From: JAUXJB01 sp965226855
Lineage (GTDB): Bacteria > Myxococcota_A > UBA9160 > SZUA-336
Direction: 5' to 3'
NCBI GenBank assembly: GCA_965226855.1
Contig: CBDDEE010000030.1
Span: 310,001-374,000 of the forward strand
DNA: 64,000 bases
The position numbers and the translations under genes were made by a program. Below the pieces are notes generated by a model. That model did not search any database and had not been told where the DNA came from. It saw nothing but the letters and a program-made list of their open reading frames with translations. Of the stretch, positions 9,221 through 17,462 are shown piece after piece; within the stretch, counting starts at the first letter, position 1; every line of letters begins with the position of its first letter.

Positions 9221-10294
9221 TCAGACGCCGGCGACCTGCCTGTAGAGAGCGCGCATGTTCCGGGCCGATGCTGCCCACGACATCTCGCGAGCTCGCGCTA
9301 GGCCGAGCGTCCGGAGCTGGTTGGCGAGCTCGGTGTCCATCAGGACACGTCGAAGCGCGTCCGAGAGCGCATCGACGTCGCTGGCGTCCGTGAGGAGCGC
9401 GGCTTCACCCGCGGCCTCGGGGAGCGAGGCCGCCCGCGAGGAGACGACCGGCGTGCCGCACGCCATCGCCTCGAGCACCGTGAGTCCGAAACCTTCGTAG
9501 AGGCTCGGCACGGCACACACGCGCGCCGCGCTGGTGAGCGCGACGAGGTCTGTATGGGATACGGACTCGAGGCGAGTGACACGTTCCTGCATCTTCGTCG
9601 CGCGAATCGTGTCCTGGACTGCGGGCTCCGCGTCCGCGGGCCGCCCGACCAGGATGAGGCGAACGGCGTCGAGCGGCGCCACCGCGCGCACCAGGGCCTC
9701 GAAGTTCTTGCGCGGCGTCACGATGCCTATCGAGATCACGTAATCGCCGTGCTTCGCCCGGAGCTTCTCCACTTCCACCGGTGACGCCGGCGCATGCGCA
9801 TCTGCATCGACCCCGAGCAGAACGGGATGGACCCGGTCCTGGGGGAGCCCGTACTCCTCGCGGACCTCGCTGGCCGTGAACTCGCTGTACGTGACGACGT
9901 GGTCCGCGCGCTCGACGGCCTCGCGGATGCGACGGCTGCGGCGTGCGTGCCAGCGCTCGCTCACCCACTGAACGTTCCGCACGGCGTTCAGGTCGTGCAC
10001 CGTCACGAGCTTGGTGATGCGCGGCGTGCGGGGCACGTATATGCCCATGGAGTGCAACACGCGGTCGCCGGCCAGCAGAAGGGCGTTCAACGGATCCTGC
10101 AGCACGCGAATGTGTGCGTTGGGTGCGTCTGGCCGGAACAGGTGACCCTTGCGCCAGCGCGAGAGCCGGTAGCAGAGGTGGTAGCGCGTCTCGGGGTCGA
10201 GCTGCAGCAGCTCGCCGACGATGTGTCGGATCGCTCCACCGATTCCGCCGTACGGGGGTCTGCCCGCCGCCGAGCTGACCTCGAGCGCGATCAT
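9221..10294 (-). CDS. Glycosyltransferase family 4 (GT-B fold)
   Basis: This 357-residue retaining glycosyltransferase starts at ATG 10294 with MIALEVSSAAGRPPYGGIGG, the glycine-rich acceptor-side loop of GT4 enzymes; a longer open frame upstream has no family features. The N-terminal domain includes LVTVHDLNAVRNVQWVSE and DHVVTYSEFTASEVREEY. The C-terminal donor domain has ISIGIVTPRKNFEALVRAV and the sugar-nucleotide motif PSLYEGFGLTVLEAMACGTP, with the E-x7-E catalytic pair. It probably adds a hexose to a surface polysaccharide or lipid. It stands alone, convergent with the cyclase gene and divergent from the peptidase gene, so the acceptor cannot be named. Confidence 0.88.
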   Translation of the reverse strand: MIALEVSSAAGRPPYGGIGGAIRHIVGELLQLDPETRYHLCYRLSRWRKGHLFRPDAPNAHIRVLQDPLNALLLAGDRVLHSMGIYVPRTPRITKLVTVHDLNAVRNVQWVSERWHARRSRRIREAVERADHVVTYSEFTASEVREEYGLPQDRVHPVLLGVDADAHAPASPVEVEKLRAKHGDYVISIGIVTPRKNFEALVRAVAPLDAVRLILVGRPADAEPAVQDTIRATKMQERVTRLESVSHTDLVALTSAARVCAVPSLYEGFGLTVLEAMACGTPVVSSRAASLPEAAGEAALLTDASDVDALSDALRRVLMDTELANQLRTLGLARAREMSWAASARNMRALYRQVAGV

Positions 10295-10377
10295 CCACCA
10301 CTTGATACCGGAAAACCCTCGGGCCTGCTGGAGCACGGCTCGTCCGTACGGGCACCGGACGGTATGCTTCGTCGCCC

Positions 10378-12348
10378 GTGCCCGACAAGCAGATCGCACC
10401 CTACGGAGCCTGGAAGTCGCAGATCACCACCGAGACGCTGGTGCAGCGCACCGTCGAGCTCGGCGAGGTGCGCGCATCCGATCAGGACCTCTACTGGATC
10501 GAGGCGCGCCCGATGGAGAGCGGTCGCAGCGTGGTCGTGCGGTGCTCGGCCGACGGTGCCATCGCCGACGTGACGCCGACCGGCTACAACGCCAGGACGC
10601 TGGTTCACGAGTACGGAGGCGGCGCCTACACCGCGACCGGCAGCACCGTGTTCTTTGCGAACTTCGAAGACCAGCGCGTGTACCGGCAGCGGGTCGGAGG
10701 CAGGCCCACACCCATCAGCCCGGAGCCGGACCGCCCGCGCGCTCTTCGGTACGCCGACTTCGAGCTCTCCCCCGACGGGAGTCGCCTCTACTGCGTCCGC
10801 GAGACCCACTCCGAAGGGGCCGAGGCACGAAACGAGATTGTTTGTCTCTCTGCAGGCGGATCGAGCGAGCCCGTCGTGCTGGTGGGCGGACATGACTTCG
10901 TCTCGTATCCACGGCTGAGCCCCGATGGTCGTCACCTGGTCTGGACCACGTGGGACCATCCGCAAATGCCCTGGGACGGGACCGAGCTCTGGATCGGCGA
11001 GCTCGTTGCGAAGGGGAGCTCTTCCCGGGGCGAGTCGAGTGGACTCGGGGATGTTCGCAAGCTGGCTGGCGGCAGCGACGAGTCGATCTACCAGCCGACG
11101 TTCAGTCCCGACGGTGTGCTGCACTTCGTCTCGGACCGGAGCGGCTGGTGGAATCTCTACCGCTGGGTGGACGGAGAGGTGCAGCCGCTACTCCCGATGG
11201 AGGCCGAGTTCGGTCGCCCGCAGTGGGGCTTCGCTGGCGCGACCTACACGTTCCTTCCTGACGGGCGGCTGGTCTGCAGCTGGGGCGCGAAGGGGATCGA
11301 GCACCTCGGTCTGCTCGAGACTGCGGGCCTGCGCGAGCTCGACACCCCGTTCGTGAGCTTCGGACGCATCACGGCGCGGGAGTCGGGCGGCTCCCCAGTG
11401 GTGTCGCTGGTCGCCGCCTCGCAGACGAGCTCCCCGGCCGTCGTGTCGATCGAGGTGCCGAGCGGACGTGTCCACGTGATCAAGCGCTCGCAGGACGCGG
11501 AGCAAGACCTGGACTCGATCTCGGTGCCCGAGAGCATGGAGTTCCCGACGGGGGGCGGCCTGAACGCGCACGCCTTCTTCTACGGTCCCCAAAGCGCGGG
11601 CTTTGTCGGACCGAGCGAGGCCAAACCCCCACTCATCGTGATGAGCCACGGCGGGCCCACCGGCGCTACCTCGAGCGCGCTCAGGCTCAACATTCAGTAC
11701 TGGACTAGTCGCGGTTTCGCGGTCGTCGACGTGAACTATGGCGGGAGCACGGGCTACGGGCGCGCCTATCGTGAGCGGCTGCGCGGGAACTGGGGCGTGG
11801 TCGACACGGAGGACTGCATCCGCGCGGCGCAGCATCTGGCCGCGCAGGGCCGCGTGGACGGCGCGCGTCTGGCCATTCGCGGTGGCAGTGCTGGCGGCTA
11901 CACCACCCTATGTGCGCTGACGTTTCACGACGTCTTCGCGGCGGGCGCGAGCCACTACGGAGTAGCCGATGCGGAGGCGCTCGCGCGCGACACTCACAAG
12001 TTCGAGTCGCGCTACCTGGACTCGCTGATCGGGCCCTACCCGGAAGAGCGCGCCCGCTACAGGGAGCGCTCGCCCATCCACTTCGCCGAGCAGCTCTCCT
12101 GCCCGCTGCTCCTGCTGCAGGGGCTCGAGGACGCGGTCGTCCCGCCCCAGCAGGCGGAGGTGATGGTGGAGGCCCTGCGCAAGCGAGGTCTGCCTTATGC
12201 CTACCTCGCCTTCGAGGGGGAGCAGCACGGCTTTCGCCGGTCCGAGAACATCGTCCGCGCGATCGAGGCGGAGCTCTTCTTCTACGGGCGCGTGTTCGGG
12301 TTCGAGCCGGCCGATCCGATCGAGCCCATCGAGATCGAGAATCTCTGA
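10378..12348 (+). CDS. S9 family (prolyl oligopeptidase-like) peptidase
   Basis: Serine peptidase of 656 residues, from GTG 10378 (MPDKQIAPYGAWKSQITTET). The N-terminal two thirds form a WD40/beta-propeller-like domain (repeats such as YPRLSPDGRHLVWTTWDH and YQPTFSPDGVLHFVSDRSG). The C-terminal alpha/beta-hydrolase domain has VMSHGGPTGATSSALR (oxyanion region), the nucleophile elbow IRGGSAGGYTTL (Ser), Asp in GLEDAVVPPQQ and His in GEQHGFRRSE. This is the dipeptidyl- or acylaminoacyl-peptidase type of S9. No signal peptide is seen, so it is probably cytoplasmic and acts on short peptides. The family call is secure; the substrate is unknown. Confidence 0.92.
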   Translation: MPDKQIAPYGAWKSQITTETLVQRTVELGEVRASDQDLYWIEARPMESGRSVVVRCSADGAIADVTPTGYNARTLVHEYGGGAYTATGSTVFFANFEDQRVYRQRVGGRPTPISPEPDRPRALRYADFELSPDGSRLYCVRETHSEGAEARNEIVCLSAGGSSEPVVLVGGHDFVSYPRLSPDGRHLVWTTWDHPQMPWDGTELWIGELVAKGSSSRGESSGLGDVRKLAGGSDESIYQPTFSPDGVLHFVSDRSGWWNLYRWVDGEVQPLLPMEAEFGRPQWGFAGATYTFLPDGRLVCSWGAKGIEHLGLLETAGLRELDTPFVSFGRITARESGGSPVVSLVAASQTSSPAVVSIEVPSGRVHVIKRSQDAEQDLDSISVPESMEFPTGGGLNAHAFFYGPQSAGFVGPSEAKPPLIVMSHGGPTGATSSALRLNIQYWTSRGFAVVDVNYGGSTGYGRAYRERLRGNWGVVDTEDCIRAAQHLAAQGRVDGARLAIRGGSAGGYTTLCALTFHDVFAAGASHYGVADAEALARDTHKFESRYLDSLIGPYPEERARYRERSPIHFAEQLSCPLLLLQGLEDAVVPPQQAEVMVEALRKRGLPYAYLAFEGEQHGFRRSENIVRAIEAELFFYGRVFGFEPADPIEPIEIENL

Positions 12349-12407
12349 AGCGCGGGCTGGCCCGGGGCTTGTCTTGCCCCCTGCCGCCCGGCACCTTACT
12401 CCGGGTC

Positions 12408-12495
<88 letters not shown>

Positions 12496-12515
12496 GCAGA
12501 TCCTGAGTTCCAGCA

Positions 12516-12605
12516 GGAGAGATGGCCGAGTGGTTTAAGGCGCACGGTTGGAAACCGTGTGTGCGTTTACGCGTACCGTGGGTTCGAATCCCACTCTCTC
12601 CGCCA
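12516..12605 (+). tRNA. tRNA-Ser (GGA)
   Basis: Acceptor GGAGAGA pairs with TCTCTCC, discriminator G and CCA follow. The anticodon arm CACGG, TTGGAAA, CCGTG gives anticodon GGA (reads TCC/TCT). It has a long variable arm, and lies 20 bases after the first serine tRNA, probably in the same transcript. Confidence 0.97.
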
Positions 12606-12660
12606 ATTTGCTACGTTTCGCGTTCCTCGGGCCGGGCTGCCCGGGGACAGGACTGGCCGA

Positions 12661-12737
12661 GCGCCCGTAGCTCAGTTGGATAGAGCGCCAGGTTGCGGAC
12701 CTGGAGGTCACACGTTCGAATCGTGCCGGGCGCGCCA
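12661..12737 (+). tRNA. tRNA-Arg (GCG)
   Basis: Acceptor GCGCCCG pairs with CGGGCGC, discriminator G and CCA. The anticodon arm CCAGG, TTGCGGA, CCTGG gives anticodon GCG (reads CGC). The T stem ACACG/CGTGC has one A-C mismatch. Most bacteria read CGC with tRNA-Arg ACG deaminated to inosine, so a GCG anticodon is uncommon. A tyrosine-integrase remnant lies 14 bases after the CCA end, so this tRNA was probably an integration site. Confidence 0.93.
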
Positions 12738-12751
12738 GATTCCGCCTGCCG

Positions 12752-12835
12752 TGTGTCTGCATGGCCCGGCCACCTGCTCACCCAGTAGGTGGGGACACCA
12801 GCAGACAGGAGCTGTGAGGCGTAGGTGTGCTGAAG
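12752..12835 (-). pseudogene. Tyrosine recombinase (integrase) C-terminal remnant
   Basis: Roughly 28 codons read QLQHTYASQLLSAGVPTYWV followed by SRWPGHADT. They match the conserved HxxR-to-LGH block of phage-type tyrosine integrases (usually LRHTxAS...LGHxs). The catalytic Arg of the block is Gln and the Leu of LGH is Pro, and the catalytic Tyr and N-terminal parts are absent, so this is a dead fragment. It lies 14 bases past the tRNA-Arg CCA end, the normal place for an island integrase. Confidence 0.7.
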
Positions 12836-13085
12836 TTGGTGGATCGGTTCCACCTCAAGGTGCGGATGGCGCGTCGCGTGGTGAGGCCAGCGACGGAGAC
12901 GCCGAGGGCGCAACTCAGCTCAAGTCGGGTCGACGCCGTGACAGCAGATAGGCCGTTCCGCCGGGCACGCCGAGAGCGATGAGCGCGTAGATGACCGCGA
13001 TCAGGGGAGCGGGGAGGTCGCCAGGAGCGGGCCACTCGTAGCGCAACGAGTACAAGATGAGATTCAACAGTACGTACGGTGTGGC

Positions 13086-13376
13086 CACCCTGTCGAGGAT
13101 GGCGTCGACGATGGCGCGGTGGGCCGGCTCCTGGGTCGCGATCTCGCGCGGTGTGAAGCCACCGGAGACCAGCTTGCGGTAGCGGGCGTGGGCGGGCGGG
13201 TCCATGCCAATCATGCTGGGCGGGGCCAGCTCGAGCTCCTCGCGGATGGGATCCTGGATCACGACGCTGGGGGTCGATGCGAACAGGCGATGGTTCTTGG
13301 AGACCCACTTGATGTCCTCGTACTTCGACAGGATCCAGTAGCCGGGTCCGGGCTCGTCCGGGGCTTGGCGGTCGGT
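13086..13376 (-). pseudogene. Cytochrome P450 fragment
   Basis: About 95 residues of the N-terminal part of a bacterial P450 remain: GYWILSKYEDIKWVSKNHRL, then PPSMIGMDPPAHARYRKLVS and GGFTPREIATQEPAHRAIVD. These cover the B-C helix region (MDPPxHxxYRxLVSxxFTP). The I-helix, ExxR and heme-Cys parts are missing. The frame continues into unrelated hydrophobic sequence, showing that a deletion joined two sequences. Not functional. Confidence 0.8.
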
Positions 13377-13464
13377 CAGCCCCCGACGGCAGTAGCGAAC
13401 GGCCACTTCCGCCCCGCGTGACGTTGCAGACCAGAGGGCTTCCGCGAACCGTCTAGCTGGATCA

Positions 13465-13647
13465 CTACCTGAAAAGGCAATGCCTTGTGTAATTGGCGGC
13501 TTCGTTCGCGGTCCAATCGCCTTTTGGTTTTTCCGCCATGTTCGTGCACCAGGCGTCGCTGCCAACCTCAGGTGAGCAGCCTGCTGTCAGGGCTGAGATG
13601 CATAGCGCAAGGAACGCAGCCAAGAGGAGATTGCCGGAGTCGTGCAT
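13465..13647 (-). CDS. DUF3012 family small lipoprotein
   Basis: Sixty-residue secreted lipoprotein of unknown function. The signal peptide MHDSGNLLLAAFLALCISAL leads into the lipobox LTAGC, with the lipidated Cys followed by the family core SPEVGSDAWCTNMAEKPKGD and WTANEAANYTRHCLF. Two further cysteines may form a disulfide. The ATG at 13647 was chosen because it places a normal signal peptide at the N-terminus; the 29 residues upstream have no signal character. The family is mostly known from gammaproteobacteria. It appears to be the only intact gene in this decayed stretch. Confidence 0.8.
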   Translation of the reverse strand: MHDSGNLLLAAFLALCISALTAGCSPEVGSDAWCTNMAEKPKGDWTANEAANYTRHCLFR

Positions 13648-13884
13648 GGAAGCAGAGTAGCTCGTGCCACCGCGGGCGTCGGTGTGGCAGTGGTAGCGAC
13701 GCCAGTGCAGGGTGGCTCTACGGTTAGAATCCACAGCGAGTGGCGAGAAAGGCCGCTAGACGGAGCACGCCGACACGCATGACGTCTTACCTCTCTCGCG
13801 ATGAGAGCGATGTAACGTCTGCTGTTCCTGGAGTCTGCAACTGTCGTCCACGTCCTTGTCCACAGGACATGCTGCCGGTGTACC

Positions 13885-14244
13885 ATCGGCCGCGGTGCAC
13901 ATGGCCATGCCCCCGCCGTGTGTATGCAGGATGCTGCGTAGCGGACCCTTTCGTTCAGCGGGCTCGTGGATGAAGGGACGAATCTCGTTGCCGTCGACGC
14001 CGCTGACGGGCCGCAGACTGCCGAGCTCCTCGACAAAGACCGCGTCGATCCCCGACTCTAGCTCGCCAATGAAGTCGATGATCTCTTCGTAGAGAGAATC
14101 GGGACCTGCGGTCGTTTGCTCGTCCAGGGTGGCTTCGAAACCGCCCACGGCTTCGAGCAGCCGGGGGTCGAGGCGGGGACCGCTGGCGAGCGTGAGCTTC
14201 GGGTCTCCGAGCTTGCCAGGAAGTCTGGGTGAATGTGCGGACAC
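13885..14244 (-). pseudogene. Alpha/beta hydrolase (lipase/esterase) N-terminal fragment
   Basis: Starting at ATG 14244, the product resembles the first 120 residues of an alpha/beta-hydrolase fold-3 esterase: SGPRLDPRLLEAVGGFEA, then NEIRPFIHEPAERKGPLRSI and the oxyanion motif HTHGGGMAM. After this the homology stops and the frame runs into unrelated sequence. The catalytic Ser (GxSxGG), Asp and His are all missing, so it is a truncated remnant. Confidence 0.75.
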
Positions 14245-14390
14245 GTCGTTCCTCCTTGCCGTACGCGGGCTGCCCCAAGAATGGCGGGGGGAACCGGGCC
14301 GGGAAGGGCCTTTTGGGGGGACATGAGGCGAAAGTGTGGGTGCCGAGTTGGCACTAGGTCTGATTGCAGCGGCAGCTGTATGGTGAGGCT

Positions 14391-16022
14391 ATGGCCGCGG
14401 AATCCTCTCCCTTCCATGCGGGCGAGCAGCAGGTGCAGGAGCGGCTCGGTATCCGCAACGAGATCGAGCCCTGGGCGCGCAAGGTGGTACGCGGGCATCT
14501 GCCCGACGAGCACCGCAGGTTCTACGCTCGGCTCCCCTTCATCGTGGCGGCGGCGCGCGACGAGCGCGGTCGCCCTTGGGCTACGCTCCTGGTGGGGGAG
14601 CCGGGCTTCGTGCGCTCGCCGGATGCGAGAACCCTGGCCATTGACGCTCGGCCCGCAGCGGGCGATGCCCTCGAGGACGCGCTCACCAGCGGCGTCGACG
14701 TGGGCTTCCTCGGGATCGAGCTCGCGACGCGGCGCCGTAACCGCATCAACGGGCGGGTCTCTGCGCCCGGCGCCGGGGGCTTCGAGGTCGCCGTCGACCA
14801 GACCTTCGGGAATTGCCCTCAGTACATCCACGAACGCAAGTGGCGGCGCGAGGGGACCGGGACCACCTCGGTGCGGCGTACCCACGACCGGTTCTCCCCG
14901 GAGCTGCGCGCATGGATCGAGGGCGCCGACACGTTCTTCATCGCGACCGGGCATCGGGGAGACGGCGAGAGCCCCACCTTCGGCATGGACGCCTCGCATC
15001 GGGGTGGCGAGCCAGGCTTCGTGCGGGTCGAGGGCGAGAGGCACCTCGTCTTTCCCGACTATTCGGGGAACGGCCACTACAACACCATCGGCAATCTCGT
15101 GATGGATCCCCGGGCGGGCGTCCTGTTCGTCGACTTCGAGCGCGGCAGTCTGCTCCAGCTCACCGGCCGGGTCCGGATCGACTGGGACTCTTCGGAGCTC
15201 GAGCGTTTCCCAGGCGCGCGGCGGCTGGTTCACTTCGAGCTCGATGAATCCGTGGAGCTCGAGCAAGCGCTCCCGGTGCGCTGGGAAAAGGCCAGCGGCT
15301 CCATCCGATCGCTGCGCCTGGTCGAGAAGATCCGAGAGAGCGACGAGGTTACCTCCTTCGTCTTCGAGTCCCGGGACGGAGGCCCCCTGGCTGACTTCAA
15401 GGCCGGCCAGCATCTCCCGATCGAGCTCGAGGCCACGGAGCAAGGGTGCGGCGTCTCGCGCACCTACTCGCTCTCGAACGGCCCGGGACAGGGGCGCTAC
15501 CGGATCTCCGTGAAGCGCCATCCCCTGGGTGTCGCTTCGCGCTGCCTGCACGACCACATCGAGGTCGGAGCCATCCTGAGCGCACGTGTGCCGGCGGGCG
15601 ACTTTATGTTCGATCCGTCGAGCCCGCGCATGGTCGTGTTCGTGAGCGCGGGCGTAGGTCTTACTCCGCTGGTGAGCATGCTTCACGAGCTCGTCGGCAG
15701 CGGTGGCAGCCGGCGCGTCTGGTTCGTGCACGGCGCTCGCGACGCGCGCAATCACGCCCTCGCGGACGAGGTCCGCGGCCTGGCCTCGCGCGCTCCCAAC
15801 GTGCGGCTCCATGTGGCTTACAGTCGGCCGCGTCCAGAGGACGAGCTCGGCCGCCACTATGACAGCGCCGGCCGGGTCGACGGCGCGTTACTGGAGAAGC
15901 TCGTGCCCGGACTCGACGGGGACTTCTACTTGTGTGGGCCGTCGGGCTTCATGGCGTCGGTGCAGGAGCACCTGGAGTCTCGAGGCGTCCCCCTCGCGCG
16001 CATCCGAAGCGAGACCTTCTGA
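14391..16022 (+). CDS. Pyridoxamine 5'-phosphate oxidase-like / ferredoxin reductase-like fusion oxidoreductase
   Basis: Fusion of about 543 residues. The N-terminal half (about 40-290) is a split-barrel flavin-binding domain of the PNPOx-like type (ATLLVGEPGFVRSPD, GHYNTIGNLVMDPRAGVLFV). The C-terminal half (about 300-540) is a ferredoxin-NADP reductase-like module: FAD motif SRTYSLSN, the NAD(P) site VVFVSAGVGLTPLVSML, and YLCGPSGFM near the end. The iron-sulfur domain seen in some relatives is absent. It probably passes electrons from NAD(P)H through FAD to the flavin or substrate of the N-terminal domain. The ATG at 14391 follows GGTGAGG; an upstream GTG-type extension has no homology. 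The substrate is unknown. Confidence 0.85.
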   Translation: MAAESSPFHAGEQQVQERLGIRNEIEPWARKVVRGHLPDEHRRFYARLPFIVAAARDERGRPWATLLVGEPGFVRSPDARTLAIDARPAAGDALEDALTSGVDVGFLGIELATRRRNRINGRVSAPGAGGFEVAVDQTFGNCPQYIHERKWRREGTGTTSVRRTHDRFSPELRAWIEGADTFFIATGHRGDGESPTFGMDASHRGGEPGFVRVEGERHLVFPDYSGNGHYNTIGNLVMDPRAGVLFVDFERGSLLQLTGRVRIDWDSSELERFPGARRLVHFELDESVELEQALPVRWEKASGSIRSLRLVEKIRESDEVTSFVFESRDGGPLADFKAGQHLPIELEATEQGCGVSRTYSLSNGPGQGRYRISVKRHPLGVASRCLHDHIEVGAILSARVPAGDFMFDPSSPRMVVFVSAGVGLTPLVSMLHELVGSGGSRRVWFVHGARDARNHALADEVRGLASRAPNVRLHVAYSRPRPEDELGRHYDSAGRVDGALLEKLVPGLDGDFYLCGPSGFMASVQEHLESRGVPLARIRSETF

Positions 16023-16049
16023 CGCGGAGCCTGAAGCGTCTGGTGGCTC

Positions 16050-16631
16050 CTAGCTGGCGGGGGTCGACTGCGTTTGCTGTTCAGGCGAGGAAGTGGTGAC
16101 GTACAGCAGGCACCCGTTCCGCGTCGAGATGGTGTGTTCGGTTCCGCGGTCGTGACGTACGTAGTCGCCGACGCCAAGGTCGAGGTCCCCATCGCGCAGA
16201 TCGCCGCTCGCGACGAAGCACTCTTCCGGGCCGGGGTGGACGTGGGTCGGGATCGATGCACCCGCGTCCAATCGAAGCAGGATCGTATGGCGGCCGCTCA
16301 CGGGGTCGGACCAGAGGTGTGAGACCTCTACACCCGGGACGCCTGACGCATGCCAGCTTCGCCGAGCGACGGGCATTAGCGCAAGACGGCGTTGCCGCGC
16401 GCGCTCGAGCACGCGCTCCTTGAGGCCGGGCGGCGGATCGCTCAGCGGACCGGCGAGCACGAGCTCAGCGACGGCCGGTCTCAGGCGGGCCACCTCTTCG
16501 CGGCAAGCGGTGCAGCTTCCAAGGTGCTCCTCGAAGCGCGATGTCTTGGCCACCCGCATGCCCTCCAGGACGTAGAGCGCAATGCGGTCGCGCGCCCCTT
16601 CGTCGAGCTCGCGATGAGTGTTCGTTCGCAT
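16050..16631 (-). CDS. ChrR-type zinc-binding cupin anti-sigma factor
   Basis: This 193-residue protein has an N-terminal anti-sigma zinc domain with the HxxxCxxC signature (HLGSCTACREEV) and a C-terminal cupin domain with metal-ligand histidines (IPTHVHPGPEECFVASGDL, then HDRGTEHTIS). ChrR proteins hold an ECF sigma factor inactive and release it under singlet oxygen or organic peroxide stress. It starts four bases after the stop of the sigma gene, so the pair is cotranscribed and likely translationally coupled. Confidence 0.88.
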   Translation of the reverse strand: MRTNTHRELDEGARDRIALYVLEGMRVAKTSRFEEHLGSCTACREEVARLRPAVAELVLAGPLSDPPPGLKERVLERARQRRLALMPVARRSWHASGVPGVEVSHLWSDPVSGRHTILLRLDAGASIPTHVHPGPEECFVASGDLRDGDLDLGVGDYVRHDRGTEHTISTRNGCLLYVTTSSPEQQTQSTPAS

Positions 16632-16634
16632 AGA

Positions 16635-17192
16635 TCAGACCTCCGCCAGTGCGCGGCGCAGCGACGATAGCCCCAAGCGGATCCGCGACTTCACGGTTCC
16701 CAGCGGCTCTCCGAGCGCCGCGGCTACCTCGGAGTGACTGAGGCCGCCGAAGTAAGCCGTCTGGATGGCCACCCGCTGCTCTCGCGGCAGCGAGCCCAGT
16801 GCCGCTCGGACCTGCGCACAGCGTTCCGTGTGCACGACCGCTGCCTCTGGAGTCGGCGGTGGTCCCTCCAGACTCGCCAACGTCTCGAGAGCACGGTGCT
16901 TCTCGCCTCTACGCGCCCGCGAGCGCAGCAGATCGATCGCCTTCGAGCGGGCTATGGTCAGGATCCACGCCATCGGGCTGCCCCGTGCCGGCTCGTAGGT
17001 CGCCGCACGCGACCACACGCTCAGGTAGGTGTCGAGGGTTGCCTCCTCCGCGGAATCGCGGTCGCGCAGGATGCCAAGCGCCAGGCCGAACACGCGAGGG
17101 CTGGTCTGGTCGTAGAGCTCCGCTAGGGCCGACTCATCCCCTCCCGCTAACCGGTCGAGCAGCGCAACATATTGGGTCTCCGCAGGCGGCAT
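16635..17192 (-). CDS. ECF RNA polymerase sigma factor
   Basis: This 185-residue group IV sigma factor has region 2 (ALAELYDQTSPRVFGLALGI, then DAEEATLDTYLSVW-like core) and region 4 (LPREQRVAIQTAYFGGLSHS, GTVKSRIRLGLSSLRRAL). It lies directly upstream of its ChrR-type anti-sigma gene, as in the RpoE-ChrR photooxidative stress pair. A promoter resembling the RpoE/ECF11 consensus lies 39 bases upstream, suggesting positive autoregulation. Confidence 0.92.
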   Translation of the reverse strand: MPPAETQYVALLDRLAGGDESALAELYDQTSPRVFGLALGILRDRDSAEEATLDTYLSVWSRAATYEPARGSPMAWILTIARSKAIDLLRSRARRGEKHRALETLASLEGPPPTPEAAVVHTERCAQVRAALGSLPREQRVAIQTAYFGGLSHSEVAAALGEPLGTVKSRIRLGLSSLRRALAEV

Positions 17193-17230
17193 GGGGGGGG
17201 ACGAGATCTCCAGACAGGAACCCTATCAGG

Positions 17231-17260
17231 AGAATACGCTCGGCGCCGCCGATTGGATCA
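17231..17260 (-). promoter_or_regulatory. Candidate ECF-type autoregulated promoter of the sigma gene
   Basis: Read on the minus strand: TGATCC (17255-17260), exactly 18 bases, then TATTCT (17231-17236). The -35 hexamer equals the RpoE/ECF11 -35 element and the spacing is that of the family. The start point would fall about 30 bases before the sigma ATG. A second TGATCC lies at 17441-17446 but has a poorer -10. Confidence 0.5.
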
Positions 17261-17462
17261 CCTCGAGCGGGCCTCCGGAGGCGCCCCGGGGGCCCAAACA
17301 CACCCCGCGGGCCTCGAAGCGCCTCCGTCGGCAGACATCGTGAGTCGGATTCGCCCCCAGGCCCACCTGATCTGCCCGTCTCCAGAGGAGCTCTGCAGGG
17401 GTGACTCACTTCCATCTACGAGACGAGATTGAAGATCGGATCACCGTGTTTGGAAAGCGTGT

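Larger units (their letters stand above)
12738..14390. other. Degraded accessory region downstream of tRNA-Arg
   Basis: About 1.65 kb with mostly broken reading frames: remnants of an integrase, a cytochrome P450 and an alpha/beta hydrolase, plus one intact small lipoprotein gene. The stretch 12838-13085 contains only an open frame fused to the P450 remnant, with a hydrophobic segment (PAPLIAVIYALIALGV) of unknown origin. Nothing recognisable lies in 13648-13884. Location beside a tRNA suggests an old integrated island in decay. Confidence 0.6.

Noticed and set aside
12948..12976. Partial match to the tRNA-Arg 3' end (GCCGGGCACGCC against GCCGGGCGCGCC) as attR
   Set aside because: Too short, with a mismatch, and GC-rich runs of this kind are common here; not enough for an attachment site.
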